DNA from: Candidatus Accumulibacter phosphatis
GTDB taxonomy: Bacteria > Pseudomonadota > Gammaproteobacteria > Burkholderiales > Rhodocyclaceae
NCBI RefSeq assembly: GCF_012939955.1
Contig: NZ_SPMY01000017.1
Coordinates: forward strand, 107,223-171,222
DNA: 64,000 nucleotides
Reading direction: 5' to 3'
Positions 19,981 through 29,072 of this stretch are shown here, piece after piece. The first letter of the stretch is position 1, and each line of letters opens with the position of its first letter. The position numbers were made by a program, and so were the translations under genes. Under the pieces are notes generated by a model. That model worked only from the letters and a program-made list of their open reading frames with translations. It searched no databases and was not told the origin of the DNA.

Positions 19981-20646
19981 ATGGAAATCAGATTCATGGT
20001 CAGGAGTCTCGCAGCAGTCGCGGTCTCCGCAGCTCTGGCCGCGCCGGCGCTGGCCGACACAGTCGTGCTCAACAGCTACACATACGGCGGCCCGTCTACC
20101 GTTAGCGTGGGCACTCCTGGTTATAGTGGTGGGGCCGGTCAGTTCTCTGGGTTTCTGAACGGCAATGCCTTCGTTACATTTTGCGCCGAGATTGGTCAAG
20201 TATTCAGTTTCGGCACTACTTACAATAACTATTCGGTGGTGGCTGGGGCCACCGCTTGGGGCGCAGGCAAGGCGACGGCTTTGAACCAGCTCATGTCTTA
20301 TGCGGCCAGTAATTCGTTGCCGAACAGCCAGGACAATTCCGCGGCGCTCCAGTCTGCGGTGTGGGAAGTTATCAACGAGACGACCAGTAGCTACGGCTTC
20401 ACCACCGGAACCTTCAATGCCACCAGCAGCACGGGATCGACGCAAGCAGCTCTGACCGCTCTTGACGCCATTTGGGCGAACTTGGGCACGCAAACGGTCA
20501 CGCACTATGTCGACCAATTGCATTCGGAAACGAACCAGGACTTTCTCGTCGCTGCGGTTCCTGAACCCGAGTCCTATGCCATGCTGTTGGCAGGTCTGGG
20601 AATTGTCGGTGCTGTCGCTCGCCGTCGCAGGTCCGCAGAAGCGTGA
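19981..20646 (+). CDS. PEP-CTERM protein with a possible thioester-type domain
   Basis: A 221-residue secreted exosortase target. A signal peptide (about 1-26, ending PALAD) precedes a mature region of about 165 residues. The sorting signal VPEPESYAML (193-202) is followed by a hydrophobic stretch AGLGIVGAVA and RRRR. The mature part contains VTFCAEIGQVF (Cys68) and AALQSAVWEV (Gln124). This spacing and wording resemble thioester domains of surface adhesins, in which Cys and Gln form an internal thioester (inference). It has its own upstream dyad and no gene between it and the epsA 3' end. Confidence 0.87.
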   Translation: MEIRFMVRSLAAVAVSAALAAPALADTVVLNSYTYGGPSTVSVGTPGYSGGAGQFSGFLNGNAFVTFCAEIGQVFSFGTTYNNYSVVAGATAWGAGKATALNQLMSYAASNSLPNSQDNSAALQSAVWEVINETTSSYGFTTGTFNATSSTGSTQAALTALDAIWANLGTQTVTHYVDQLHSETNQDFLVAAVPEPESYAMLLAGLGIVGAVARRRRSAEA

Positions 20647-20656
20647 TCACGGGCTA

Positions 20657-20717
20657 GCCGCTCGGCCGCACAGGGAGGTGGAAAGATCGTGGCCGAGCGG
20701 CATTGCACGTTTTAAAG
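20657..20717 (+). terminator. Probable transcription terminator after the PEP-CTERM genes
   Basis: Perfect 11-base arms GCCGCTCGGCC (20657-20667) and GGCCGAGCGGC (20691-20701) enclose a 23-base loop. A short TTTT follows at 20711-20714. The long loop and delayed T tract make it an imperfect intrinsic terminator. Confidence 0.45.
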
Positions 20718-20973
20718 GGGGCGATGGCTACGGCGGTGAGCCAAAACATCCGGGAAGCTGCAATTCGCGGCATTGCCTGGCGACCCCACCTGCGGCGGTC
20801 GCATGTCGCTACCAGCGTCACTGTTCTTAGCCTGGAAGCTTGCGTGGTTCCCGTCGCGGTAGAGTGACCGGATGGCAGCCGACCCGGTCGCCGGACGACC
20901 CGCCGTCGTCCTGGCTGGTCCGCTTCGCTGTCGCCAACGAGCGACGACTCTGCTGCCCAATTCCTCCCGAAAA

Positions 20974-21783
20974 CTATTCGGCAGTCAATACCGGGGATGC
21001 GCCCTGGCGGATGACTTGTTCCAGCTTGCCCACTGCCTGCGCTCTGTTGCTGACGTTGAATTTGTCGAAGATGCGCTTCAGGTGGTTCTTCACGGTGAAG
21101 CCGCTGATACCGAGAATCATCCCGATTTCAAGGTTGGTCTTGCCTTGACGAACCCACTGCAGAATTTCCAGTTCGCGGCTGCTCAGGCCTGCCGCGTTCA
21201 GGGACTCGGGCAGCATGTACGCGAGGGGCGCGAGGGCCGGCCGTCGCGTCTGCAGACTTTCGATCCTGCTTACCGCCGCATCGACATGCGGCAGCAACAG
21301 TTCGAACAGTCGCTGTTCGTTCTCTGTAAACTCGCCTGTCTGACGCAGCAGGATATAGAAGTGGTCGAGCTTGAAGCGCGCATCGTGGATGCCATGGAAG
21401 AGACTGTATTTCATGCTCGCCGTCGCCGCGGGGCAGCCGCCTTCCCTGGAGTCGTTCCCCAGGTCGTCGGGGACGGCCGCCGAGGCGACCGTCGTGCCAG
21501 CAGTTATCCATTGTTGGTACGCATTTAGGCCAAGCTTCGAGATTTTGTCGCGCGGCAGTTTGGACGTTCGCATCCCGGGCATTGAAGAGACGACGTCATA
21601 GTGACCATTCTCGCTGCCGATTGCGCCGCTGTACGAAATCAGCGCGTCATGAGGAATTATCCGCTGCACATCGCCCTGCAGCCACACGAGAAGCTTGAAG
21701 TGGTTGGCAATGGACAGCGAGCCGCGCATGGTCTCGATGACCTGAGCGCTGCTCAGTCTTGTTGGTGATGAAGTCAGAATCAT
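20974..21783 (-). CDS. epsA: EpsA, LuxR-type transcriptional regulator of the EPS/exosortase locus
   Basis: A 269-residue regulator. The C-terminal LuxR/FixJ helix-turn-helix (LSSRELEILQWVRQGKTN, then EIGMILGISGFTVKNHLKR, about residues 196-255) is preceded by a domain of the EpsA type (HFKLLVWLQGDVQRIIPHD). It matches the regulator family found beside exosortase-B loci such as the Methylobacillus eps operon. It is divergent from epsB. Its likely targets are epsB, the PEP-CTERM genes and perhaps the large operon. No receiver domain is present, so a small ligand or partner may control it. Confidence 0.85.
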   Translation of the reverse strand: MILTSSPTRLSSAQVIETMRGSLSIANHFKLLVWLQGDVQRIIPHDALISYSGAIGSENGHYDVVSSMPGMRTSKLPRDKISKLGLNAYQQWITAGTTVASAAVPDDLGNDSREGGCPAATASMKYSLFHGIHDARFKLDHFYILLRQTGEFTENEQRLFELLLPHVDAAVSRIESLQTRRPALAPLAYMLPESLNAAGLSSRELEILQWVRQGKTNLEIGMILGISGFTVKNHLKRIFDKFNVSNRAQAVGKLEQVIRQGASPVLTAE

Positions 21784-22182
21784 TGTTATTTCTCTTCTTT
21801 AAGTTCACCGGCGTGCTGACGGCGATTGCACCGCCATGCGACAGGTCGACGCAGGCAGGGGCGGAAGATCGAGGTCTGGTTCACCTGCAAGCTCACCGCC
21901 TGGCCGCCAACTCGCTTACCCAGGCATCCGGCGCCATTGCTGGCTTTCCCGGCAGCACCGCAGCGCTCGAATCGAGTGAGCACATGGCGAAATCGTCGAT
22001 GGACGAACCTTGCCATGTCCGCGAACAGCTGGACGAGAACTGCGTCACGGTGATCTTGTTTTCACTCGATAAAATGACCCTGTGATCGCTAGGCGATTGA
22101 TCGTGGCCAAGCTGGCTGCGGTCGCCAATGCCGGAGAGGACCGTGATGAGGACATATTGTTGGCCGAAAGGCAGTTTCTGAG
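21784..22182. other. Divergent epsA/epsB regulatory region
   Basis: This 399-base region between the divergent epsA and epsB genes should hold both promoters. I see no copy of the TAGTCC dyad and no clear -35/-10 pair. A short dyad ATCGC-TAG-GCGAT lies at 22085-22097. Confidence 0.35.
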
Positions 22183-23570
22183 ATGGCCGCGAATCGACCA
22201 TTTCTTGGCGTCAATCGGGCGGGTGGCGCCCTGTTCCGGCTGACCGAGTCGCTGGTGGACCCGGTCGCCAACTGGTCGTGCTGACGGGGCTCATGCACGC
22301 GTCGGGCGACGATCAGTACCATCACTACGTGGTGCTCGGTGTCCTTCTGTTTTCTCTGAGTTTTCCTGGCAGGAGCATGATCGAACAGCGCTTTCGCGTC
22401 ACCGTTCGCGACGTGCTTCTGAGCTGGCTGGGCGTCGCCTCGCTGCTGGGCTTCTTTGGCTGGGCCACCGGCCTCTACAAACTTTTTCCCGAGGAGCTGC
22501 TGCTCGCTTTGCTGTGGCTGACGCCAGGCTTGCAGCTTGCCTGTCATTTGGCCCTGCGCCTGCTGATGCCACGGCTGCTCTCGATGAGTGGCCACAAGAA
22601 GCGTGCGGTGATTGTCGGATGCAATGAACTGGGGACGCACCTGGCCGCAGAAATTGCCGCTCATCCAACACTGGGGATCGAACTCGTCGGCTATTTCGAC
22701 GACCGCGACATTGGCCGTGTGGGTATTGACTCGAAGCGACTGTGCGGCCGCTTTTCCGATGTCGCCGGACATGCCAGGACTGACGCCATCGACATCATCT
22801 ACCTGGCACTGCCAATGGCCAGCCAGCCACGCATCCTTTCCTTGCTCGATACGCTGACCGACACCACCGCATCAGTGTATTTCGTTCCCGATGTCTTTGT
22901 TACGGATCTGATTCAGGCGCGGATGGATGCGGTGGGCCGCGTGCCCGTCATGGCGGTGTGTGACACGCCGTTTGCCGGGCTGAACGGGATCGTCAAGCGC
23001 TGCAGCGACATCGTTCTCTCGCTGACCATCCTGCTGCTCATTTCTCCTGTCCTGCTGCTGATCGCCGCATTGATCCGCATGGATTCGCCGGGAACGGTCA
23101 TTTTCAAGCAGCGGCGTTACGGACTCGATGGCAAGGAGATCGTGGTCTACAAGTTCCGTTCGATGACCGTCTGCGAAGACGGCCCCCTGGTCGCCCAGGC
23201 GTGCCGGGGAGACGCGCGAATCACGCGGATTGGCGCTGTATTGCGCAAGACGTCGCTGGATGAGTTGCCGCAATTCTTCAATGTGTTACTCGGCGAAATG
23301 AGCATTGTCGGGCCACGTCCGCACGCCGTCGCGCACAATGAAACCTACCGCAAACTGATCAAACGCTACATGGTTCGCCACAAGGTCAAACCTGGCATTA
23401 CCGGCTGGGCTCAGGTTAACGGTTACCGCGGTGAAACGGAGACGCTCGACAAGATGCAAAAGCGGATCGACTTTGATCTGGAGTATCTGCGCACCTGGTC
23501 ACTGAAAATGGATTTGTACATCGTCTGCCGCACGATCATTCTGGTCTTCAAGGACAGCAGTGCCTATTGA
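22183..23570 (+). CDS. epsB: EpsB, undecaprenyl-phosphate glucose/galactose phosphotransferase, frameshifted
   Basis: The initiating transferase that loads the first sugar phosphate onto undecaprenyl phosphate (WcaJ/PglC-type polyprenyl phosphotransferase). The start at 22183 reads MAANRPFLGVNRAGGALFRL. The frame breaks near 22270 (DPVAN to LVVLTGLMHASG), consistent with one missing base. Next come N-terminal membrane segments, a CoA-binding-like domain (VIVGCNELGTHLAAEIA) and the C-terminal bacterial sugar transferase domain (VIFKQRRYGLDGKEIVVYKF, DELPQFFNVLLGEMSIVGPR, GITGWAQVNGYRGET). The reconstructed length of about 462 residues is normal. It overlaps the transglycosylase gene by 11 bases. 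Confidence 0.88.
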
Positions 23571-24279
23571 GGCACCTACTCGCCGGCCAGGAAGCCTCGT
23601 GTTTGCTGGCGTGCTCCTGGCGGCGACAGCGCTGCTGCCAACGCCAGCGTTCAGCCAGGCGCGAGATGGCGTTAACGCGGCCTACGCGCGATCCGGAAAA
23701 GCGGGCAAGGGACCGAATCCGTTTCTCTTGACGATTCAGCGTTCAGACTATCGTGCCCGGCGGAATGCGGCAGCGAGCACCGGCAGGGACAGCCAGACTG
23801 GCGGCCCGTTCTCCGGCCTGATAGAGCGCCATGCGCGTGGCAATGGCGTGGATCCGGCCCTCGTGCACGCAGTCATTCGCGCCGAGTCGGGCTATCGTTC
23901 CGACGCGGTGTCTCCGAAAGGGGCGGTCGGCCTGATGCAATTGATGCCGGATACGGCCAGGCGGTTTGGCGTTTCGGATCCGGCCCATCCCGAGAGCAAT
24001 GTTGGTGCAGGGACCACCTACCTTCGTCAGTTGCTCGACCGTTTCAAGAGTGTGCCGCTAGCCCTGGCAGCCTATAACGCTGGTGAAGGAGCCGTCATCC
24101 GTTATGGAAACAGCGTTCCGCCTTTTCCGGAAACCATGGCCTATGTCAGCAAGGTTCTTCGGGACTATGGTGAGCCGGCCATTTCGGCGAGCCCCGTCCA
24201 GCGTGTCTATATCGAAGGCACCCGCCTGACCAATCGCCATCTGGCGCCGTATCGCTTGCTTCCGACGCCGCACAGGTAG
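23560..24279 (+). CDS. Lytic transglycosylase (SLT domain)
   Basis: A 239-residue secreted lytic transglycosylase. The GTG start at 23560 overlaps epsB. A signal-like hydrophobic segment (residues about 12-33, ending FSQA) precedes the SLT domain. That domain has the catalytic Glu in VIRAESGYRSDAVSPKGA, then GLMQLMPDTARRFGV and LALAAYNAGEGAV. It would cleave peptidoglycan, perhaps to let the export channel cross the wall. Such an enzyme near epsB is common in EpsH-type loci. Confidence 0.9.
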   Translation: MPIEAPTRRPGSLVFAGVLLAATALLPTPAFSQARDGVNAAYARSGKAGKGPNPFLLTIQRSDYRARRNAAASTGRDSQTGGPFSGLIERHARGNGVDPALVHAVIRAESGYRSDAVSPKGAVGLMQLMPDTARRFGVSDPAHPESNVGAGTTYLRQLLDRFKSVPLALAAYNAGEGAVIRYGNSVPPFPETMAYVSKVLRDYGEPAISASPVQRVYIEGTRLTNRHLAPYRLLPTPHR

Positions 24280-24675
24280 GCCGGCGTCAGCCAGCCCTGG
24301 CCCGCCGAGCGCGACCTGGTCAAGCACTCCCCTTCGCTGTGCGGCCGACGACGCCGGCCGAGAAACTTACCCATATCTGCGAGCTTATCTCGGCCGAGCT
24401 GCGCGACGACGCCGCGCGTGGCGCGATCTTCAGGGCCATCTGCTTGGTCGCTGCGCGGCTCGCCGCGCCCCTTGTCCGGTCGCGCCGCGATAGCCGGCCC
24501 GAAAACCTTGAGCAGCTTCCTTGCAAGCGCTGGGACGTGATTCTTCCCGAACTCGTCTTCACGCCGGAAACCCCTGAGGCATAGGCGGGAGGCATTTCGC
24601 GCTGGAGAATTTCGTCCCGCAATGCGGAACGTAAACGGCAAGCGGCTGTTTTGTCTAAACAAAAAATATATCTTA
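24280..24675. other. Gap between the EPS locus and isocitrate lyase
   Basis: Open frames exist on both strands, for example a GTG-started 81-codon frame at 24339-24584 containing HICELISAELRDDAARGAI. None shows a recognisable family, a good ribosome site or a conserved neighbour, so I leave them uncalled. GC falls sharply after 24650, marking the aceA promoter. Confidence 0.3.
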
Positions 24676-24691
24676 TGTCTTATATAAGACA
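24676..24691. promoter_or_regulatory. Perfect 16-base palindrome, operator candidate for aceA
   Basis: TGTCTTATATAAGACA is a perfect palindrome. It ends two bases before the -35 box of the promoter at 24693, and an extra TCTTAT half-repeat lies just upstream (24671-24676). Its position suits a repressor or activator controlling the glyoxylate shunt. The cognate protein cannot be identified here. Confidence 0.6.
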
Positions 24692-24692
24692 G

Positions 24693-24721
24693 TTGCCTGC
24701 ATTAGCAAAGGCCGTTATACT
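24693..24721 (+). promoter_or_regulatory. Sigma-70 promoter for isocitrate lyase
   Basis: TTGCCT (24693-24698) and TATACT (24716-24721) are separated by exactly 17 bases, a close match to the sigma-70 consensus. It lies about 105 bases before the aceA ATG and directly after the palindromic operator candidate. Confidence 0.6.
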
Positions 24722-24825
24722 GGTTACCATTGGTTACCCGCTGTCGAGTCTCTGGTTTGTTGTTGCTTCGACCCCCGGGCGCCACTCTTGCCGCAACCGC
24801 ACTTCCTAATTTTGGAGAGCCAATC

Positions 24826-26125
24826 ATGAGTACAAAAGAACAGCAGATCGCCGAACTGGAAAAAGACTGGGCCGAGAACCCCCGCTGGAAAAGCATCAAG
24901 CGCGGCTATTCGGCGGCCGATGTCGTACGCCTGCGTGGTTCCTTCCCGATCGAATACACCGTTGCCCGTCGCGGCGCCGAAAAACTGTGGGACCTGGTCA
25001 ACAACGAGCCCTTCGTCAACTGCCTCGGTGCGCTGACCGGTGGGCAGGCGATGCAGCAGGTCAAGGCGGGTGTCAAGGCGATCTATCTGTCGGGCTGGCA
25101 GGTTGCCGCCGACAACAACTCCTACGCGGCGATGTACCCCGACCAGTCCCTGTATCCCGTGGATTCAGTGCCGAAGGTCGTCGAGCGCATCAACAACTCT
25201 TTCCGTCGTGCCGACGAGATCCAGTGCTCGAAGGACCTGAACGCCGGTGACAAGGGCTACATCGACTACTTCGCGCCGATCGTTGCCGACGCCGAAGCCG
25301 GCTTTGGTGGCGTGCTGAACGCCTTTGAACTGATGAAGGCGATGATTCGCGCCGGCGCAGCCGGGGTGCACTGGGAAGACCAGTTGGCTTCGGTCAAGAA
25401 GTGCGGCCACATGGGTGGCAAAGTCCTCGTTCCGACGCAGGAAGCCGTACAGAAGCTGATCGCCGCGCGCTTTGCTGCCGACGTCTGCGGGGTGCCGACC
25501 CTGGTCATCGCTCGTACCGATGCCGAAGCAGCCGACCTGCTGACCTCCGACTGCGACGACAACGACAAGCCCTTCGTCACCGGTGAGCGTACTGCGGAAG
25601 GCTTCTACAAGACCAACAAAGGTCTCCAGCAGGCGATTTCCCGCGCCGTGGCCTACGCCGACTACGCCGACCTGGTGTGGTGCGAAACGGGTACGCCGGA
25701 TCTCGAGTTCGCACGCCAGTTTGCCGAAGCCGTGCATGCCAAGCACCCAGGCAAGATGCTCGCCTACAACTGCTCGCCGTCGTTCAACTGGAAGAAGAAC
25801 CTCGACGACGCGACGATTGCCAAGTTCCAGAAGGAACTCGGGGCGATGGGCTACAAGTACCAGTTCATCACTCTCGCCGGCATCCACAACATGTGGTACC
25901 ACATGTTCGATCTGGCGCAGGACTACGTCAAACGCGGCATGACGGCCTACGTCGAAAAAAGTTCAGGAGCCGGAATTTGCGGCCCGCGATCGCGGCTACA
26001 GCTTCGTTTCGCACCAGCAGGAAGTCGGCACCGGCTACTTCGACGACGTCACCACCGTCATCCAGGGCGGCACCTCGTCGGTCACCGCGTTGACCGGTTC
26101 GACCGAAGAAGAGCAGTTCCACTGA
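24826..26125 (+). CDS. aceA: Isocitrate lyase, frameshifted near its 3' end
   Basis: The glyoxylate-shunt enzyme splitting isocitrate into glyoxylate and succinate. The start at 24826 follows TTTGGAGAG. It carries the family signature [13 protein letters not shown] with the catalytic Cys (near residue 195), [10 protein letters not shown], and [14 protein letters not shown]. At an A6 run (25955-25960) the frame is lost: it should continue [20 protein letters not shown], then [10 protein letters not shown], and end TEEEQFH at 26123-26125. One extra A explains it. The repaired length is about 432 residues, normal for the family. Uninterrupted gene function is likely in the real genome. Confidence 0.93.
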
Positions 26126-26146
26126 GCGAGCAGTGAGTCGCCAAGA

Positions 26147-26172
26147 AGCCGCGCATCGCGCGGCTTTTTTTT
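26147..26172 (+). terminator. Intrinsic terminator of aceA
   Basis: AGCCGCGC (26147-26154), loop ATC, and GCGCGGCT (26158-26165) form a perfect GC-rich stem followed by eight T residues (26165-26172), 21 bases after the repaired aceA stop. Confidence 0.92.
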
Positions 26173-26740
26173 GTGCTCAGCCGGCCTGACTGAACCCGGT
26201 TTCCACGCCTGCGCAGGCGCATGCCGTGCCTGTTGCGCACAGCCGTCGGAGCGGGAATGCGCGCGCACAACGCTTGTTGCACCCGTAGAACGCGGGCGCG
26301 CCTCGTCCGGAAAGCGCGTCGTTACAAACCGCCTTCCGTGATGAAGTAGGTGATCAACTGCCCTGTCGAGCGCTATCCTTGGCCATCAAGTAGCCGCCAT
26401 GAGGACAGGCAAATGCCCCATCCCTACCCGCAACACGTGCACGCGTCGGCCGGCCCGCTGCTTGGCGCGGCGCTCGCCGATGGCGTCGCGCGTGCCGGCT
26501 GCTCTCCAGTCCGAAGATATTGCGGCACTGGGCGGCTGCGCGGCAGGCCTGGCTGCACGCATGCGCTTTGAGGTGCTCAAGCGTGATGCCGAAATCGGCT
26601 GCCTGCAAGCGGAAGCCAGAGGCGAGGACGACACCCTGGCGCGTTAGCGACGCGCTGTCGAACTGTGGCAGTTCGACGATGACTTTGCACGGCAGTAAAC
26701 GCGCCAGCTCACACGCACGCAGACGAGTCCGCTGGCACCC
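26173..26740. other. Degenerate intergenic stretch
   Basis: No intact gene is evident. Forward frames around 26400-26690 are interrupted by stops (for example after DDTLAR and after FDDDFARQ) before the HD-domain remnant begins, so parts may be decayed upstream sequence of that gene. A reverse frame reads well for some 60 residues but matches nothing I know. Confidence 0.3.
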
Positions 26741-27013
26741 ATGATGGCTATCGCCGACATCGTCGAGGCATTGACGCCGATCGACCGTCCGTACAAGAAG
26801 CGGAAAACGCTCTCGGAAGCACTGGCGATCATGTCGCGCATGCAAGGCGAGCAACACATCGACCCCGACTTGTTTGCCCGGTTCTTGCGCTCGGGCGTCG
26901 ATCTGGAATACGCCCGACGCTTCATGCAGGCGCAACAGCTTGACCTGGTCGACATTGATAGTCTCCTTGGCAACCCGCGAAACCCGCAACAGCCCTTCGA
27001 GCACAGCGCCTGA
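26741..27013 (+). pseudogene. C-terminal remnant of an HD-GYP-type phosphodiesterase
   Basis: Ninety residues starting MMAIADIVEALTPIDRPYKK and continuing KTLSEALAIMSRM and HIDPDLFARFLRSGV match the last part of HD-GYP domains, which hydrolyse cyclic di-GMP. The HD metal-binding residues and the GYP segment that should precede it are absent, and the frame upstream is closed by stops. It is therefore probably non-functional, though an expressed fragment cannot be ruled out. Confidence 0.6.
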
Positions 27014-27500
27014 GCCACGACATCGCGCCCTGGTGCCTGGTGCGGCAACTACCGCGCAGCCCGCGCCCGACGACAGGCAACTGTCAGCTTTCTTTACAGC
27101 GGCCGCCGCCAGCTTAGTGGCGGCCGGATAAACAATACCGTAAGTCACTGATTAAATAAACGCGGCTTATTCTCAGGCATAGTCTTTGCTTATACTTAAC
27201 GGGAAAGGCTAGCAAGCCTGCGCGTGAGGACGGTGAACTGCAACGACTTGTCGGCAACCGGATCTCCCCTGCTCGGCCGCAGCGAATGTCGCGCCAGGCC
27301 ATTGACAGGACTAAGTTTTTATTTCATTGCACCAACAATCTGCCACTTCCCTGAGAAAGATTTGTGCAGGCGGAAAGTATCATTTGCTGGCATGCGCCAA
27401 TCCGGTGAGTGACCTTCGACAATCCTCTTGCGGTTGACGCGCATTAACAGGCTTTCTAGAACGGTCGGGCCAAGCCGTTACCCATAGCCGGGAGGCGGCC
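27014..27500. other. Intergenic region with a promoter candidate
   Basis: AT-rich in part (27125-27210), with no gene recognised. It holds a promoter-like pair at 27434-27462 and a GGGAGG sequence at 27490-27495 just before the next small frame. Confidence 0.35.
27434..27462 (+). promoter_or_regulatory. Sigma-70-like promoter
   Basis: TTGACG (27434-27439) and TAGAAC (27457-27462) have a 17-base spacer. It points towards the two small frames at 27501 and 27778. Prediction only. Confidence 0.35.
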
Positions 27501-27764
27501 ATGGCATCTTCGGAAAAACAACCCTCACCAGCAGCTTTCGCGCTGCGCACTTGGATAGAGCCCATGAAAACTCTCACTTCCTCCCCTGCGAGCGATTCGG
27601 CGCAGCGCCTCGACCAATCGCTGCTGCCTTTTCCGAGCTACCTGGAGGACGATCGCGAGCACGGCCTGTCAGCCGACCAGGCGACGGCCGCAGCGTTCTA
27701 CCACCCTCCTTCGCAGCCAGCCCCCCCCGCTGTCCACCCCCTGTCCCGTAAACACGTCCCCTGA
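27501..27764 (+). CDS. Small hypothetical protein
   Basis: An 87-codon frame with ATG preceded by GGGAGGCGGCC. It reads MASSEKQPSPAAFALRTW and ends in a Pro-rich tail (PPSQPAPPAVHPLSRKHVP). An internal ATG at 27564 is an alternative. No domain, signal peptide or membrane segment is evident. It is called only because of the ribosome site, the promoter-like pair upstream and the small gene that follows 13 bases later. Confidence 0.3.
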   Translation: MASSEKQPSPAAFALRTWIEPMKTLTSSPASDSAQRLDQSLLPFPSYLEDDREHGLSADQATAAAFYHPPSQPAPPAVHPLSRKHVP

Positions 27765-27777
27765 TCCGGTAATCCCC

Positions 27778-27975
27778 ATGGCCACGAAAGTCTGTGTCAA
27801 GTGCAAGCAGGAAAAGCCGCTGCTCGAGTTTCACAAGAACTCGCGCAGTGCCGATGGCCTGCATTCCTATTGCAAGGAGTGCAACCGCGCGCAGGCGCTG
27901 GCGCACATCAGGGCCGAAAAAGCACGCAAGGCTTTGCTGCGAGCGGCCAAGAAAGCAGCCGGCAAGCCGCAATGA
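27778..27975 (+). CDS. Small CxxC-CxxC zinc-ribbon-like protein
   Basis: A 65-residue basic protein. Two cysteine pairs (CVKC at 6-9 and CKEC at 32-35) flank PLLEFHKNSRSADGLHSY, a pattern shared with small zinc-finger proteins and with the N-terminal zinc ribbon of some HNH/endonuclease-VII-like proteins. The rest is a Lys/Ala-rich helix (AEKARKALLRAAKKAAG). It may bind nucleic acid. No nuclease motif is present. Confidence 0.65.
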   Translation: MATKVCVKCKQEKPLLEFHKNSRSADGLHSYCKECNRAQALAHIRAEKARKALLRAAKKAAGKPQ

Positions 27976-28130
27976 GCGAGCAGTGGCACAGACCTGCCTT
28001 GCGGCTAGGCACGTCTGTGCCCGCCGACTCTTGCCCTGACAACATGGCGCTTCGCCTGCGCGTCACCACAACAGGACGGCTATTGTCGTGAGCCCCCGCC
28101 CCCGAAACGCGTAACGCGTAACGCAGCGCT

Positions 28131-29036
28131 TTAATTGACCAACCCCCAGTACTGCGAATCGCCGAAAGTCGTCTTCAGGAGATCGATGAACAAGCGCACA
28201 CGCAGCGGCAAATGCCGGCGTTGCGGAAATACCGCGTAAATGCCCACCGGGGGCGCCGCATAGTCGTCAAGCAAGGAAAGCAGCCGTCCGCACCGCAGGT
28301 CCTCGCCCACTTCCCAGACTGATCGCCAGGCCAGGCCCTTGCCGGCCAGCGCCCACTCGTGCAGGACCGCACCATCGTTACACTCGAATGCCCCCGACAC
28401 CTTACGCTGCACGACTTCGCCGTTCGGTGTTTCGCGTAAGGCCCAGCCACGCTGCTGGTCAAGCGACAAGCAGTTATGCGCCGCCAGATCGGGCGGAACC
28501 AGAGGCTGCCCATGCCTGGCCAGATAGGCTGGACTGGCCACCACCACACGACGCATTTCACCGAGCTTGCTGCTGGCGAGACTCGAATCGGCCATTTCTC
28601 CGATGCGCACGGCACAGTCCACGCCCTCGTTCAGCAGGTCGACAACACGATCGCTGAGGTCGAGCCGGACGCTGACCTCGGGGTTCTCGGCCATGAACGC
28701 AGCCACCTGCGGCGCCACGTGCCGCCGCCCGAAACCCGCCGGCGCTGACACCTTGAGATGACCGCTGGCTCTTACGCCACCGAGCGAAACCGCCGCCTCG
28801 GCGTTGCCCAACTCATTGAGGATTCGCTGGCAGTCTTCAAGGAAAGCCTGTCCCTCGAAGCTCAAGGAAAGCTTGCGCGTCGTGCGCAGCAGCAACTTGA
28901 CACCGAGGCGCGCCTCGAGCGCGTCGAGACGGCGCCCGATCACGGCGGGGGTAACGGTTTCCACCCTGGCGGCCGCCGAGAGACTGCCGCGTGTCGCCGA
29001 TTCGACGAAGGCACGAAGTTGCTTGAGATGATCCAT
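28131..29036 (-). CDS. LysR-family transcriptional regulator
   Basis: A 301-residue regulator. The start is set at 29036 (MDHLKQLRAFVESATRGSLS), giving a canonical LysR N-terminus; an upstream in-frame start would add 11 unlikely residues. A winged helix-turn-helix (about residues 1-60, SLSAAARVETVTPAVIGRR) is followed by a periplasmic-binding-protein-like effector domain (about 90-295). It is divergent from malate synthase A with an operator-like inverted repeat between them, so it probably controls aceB and itself. The effector is unknown. Confidence 0.9.
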   Translation of the reverse strand: MDHLKQLRAFVESATRGSLSAAARVETVTPAVIGRRLDALEARLGVKLLLRTTRKLSLSFEGQAFLEDCQRILNELGNAEAAVSLGGVRASGHLKVSAPAGFGRRHVAPQVAAFMAENPEVSVRLDLSDRVVDLLNEGVDCAVRIGEMADSSLASSKLGEMRRVVVASPAYLARHGQPLVPPDLAAHNCLSLDQQRGWALRETPNGEVVQRKVSGAFECNDGAVLHEWALAGKGLAWRSVWEVGEDLRCGRLLSLLDDYAAPPVGIYAVFPQRRHLPLRVRLFIDLLKTTFGDSQYWGLVN

Positions 29037-29072
29037 GAGCCCGATTACATACCAGAGGTAAAAAATCATTTG

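Noticed and set aside
22085..22097. ATCGC-TAG-GCGAT short dyad upstream of epsB
   Set aside because: Five-base arms are too short to be meaningful alone, and it does not resemble the TAGTCC dyad.
24339..24584. 81-codon open frame between the transglycosylase gene and aceA
   Set aside because: No homologue recognised, no ribosome site, and open frames exist on both strands; not enough support for a gene.
27190..27260. GGCTAGCAAGCC stem and purine-rich stretch that recalled a riboswitch
   Set aside because: No known riboswitch core could be matched and there is no relevant gene directly downstream.
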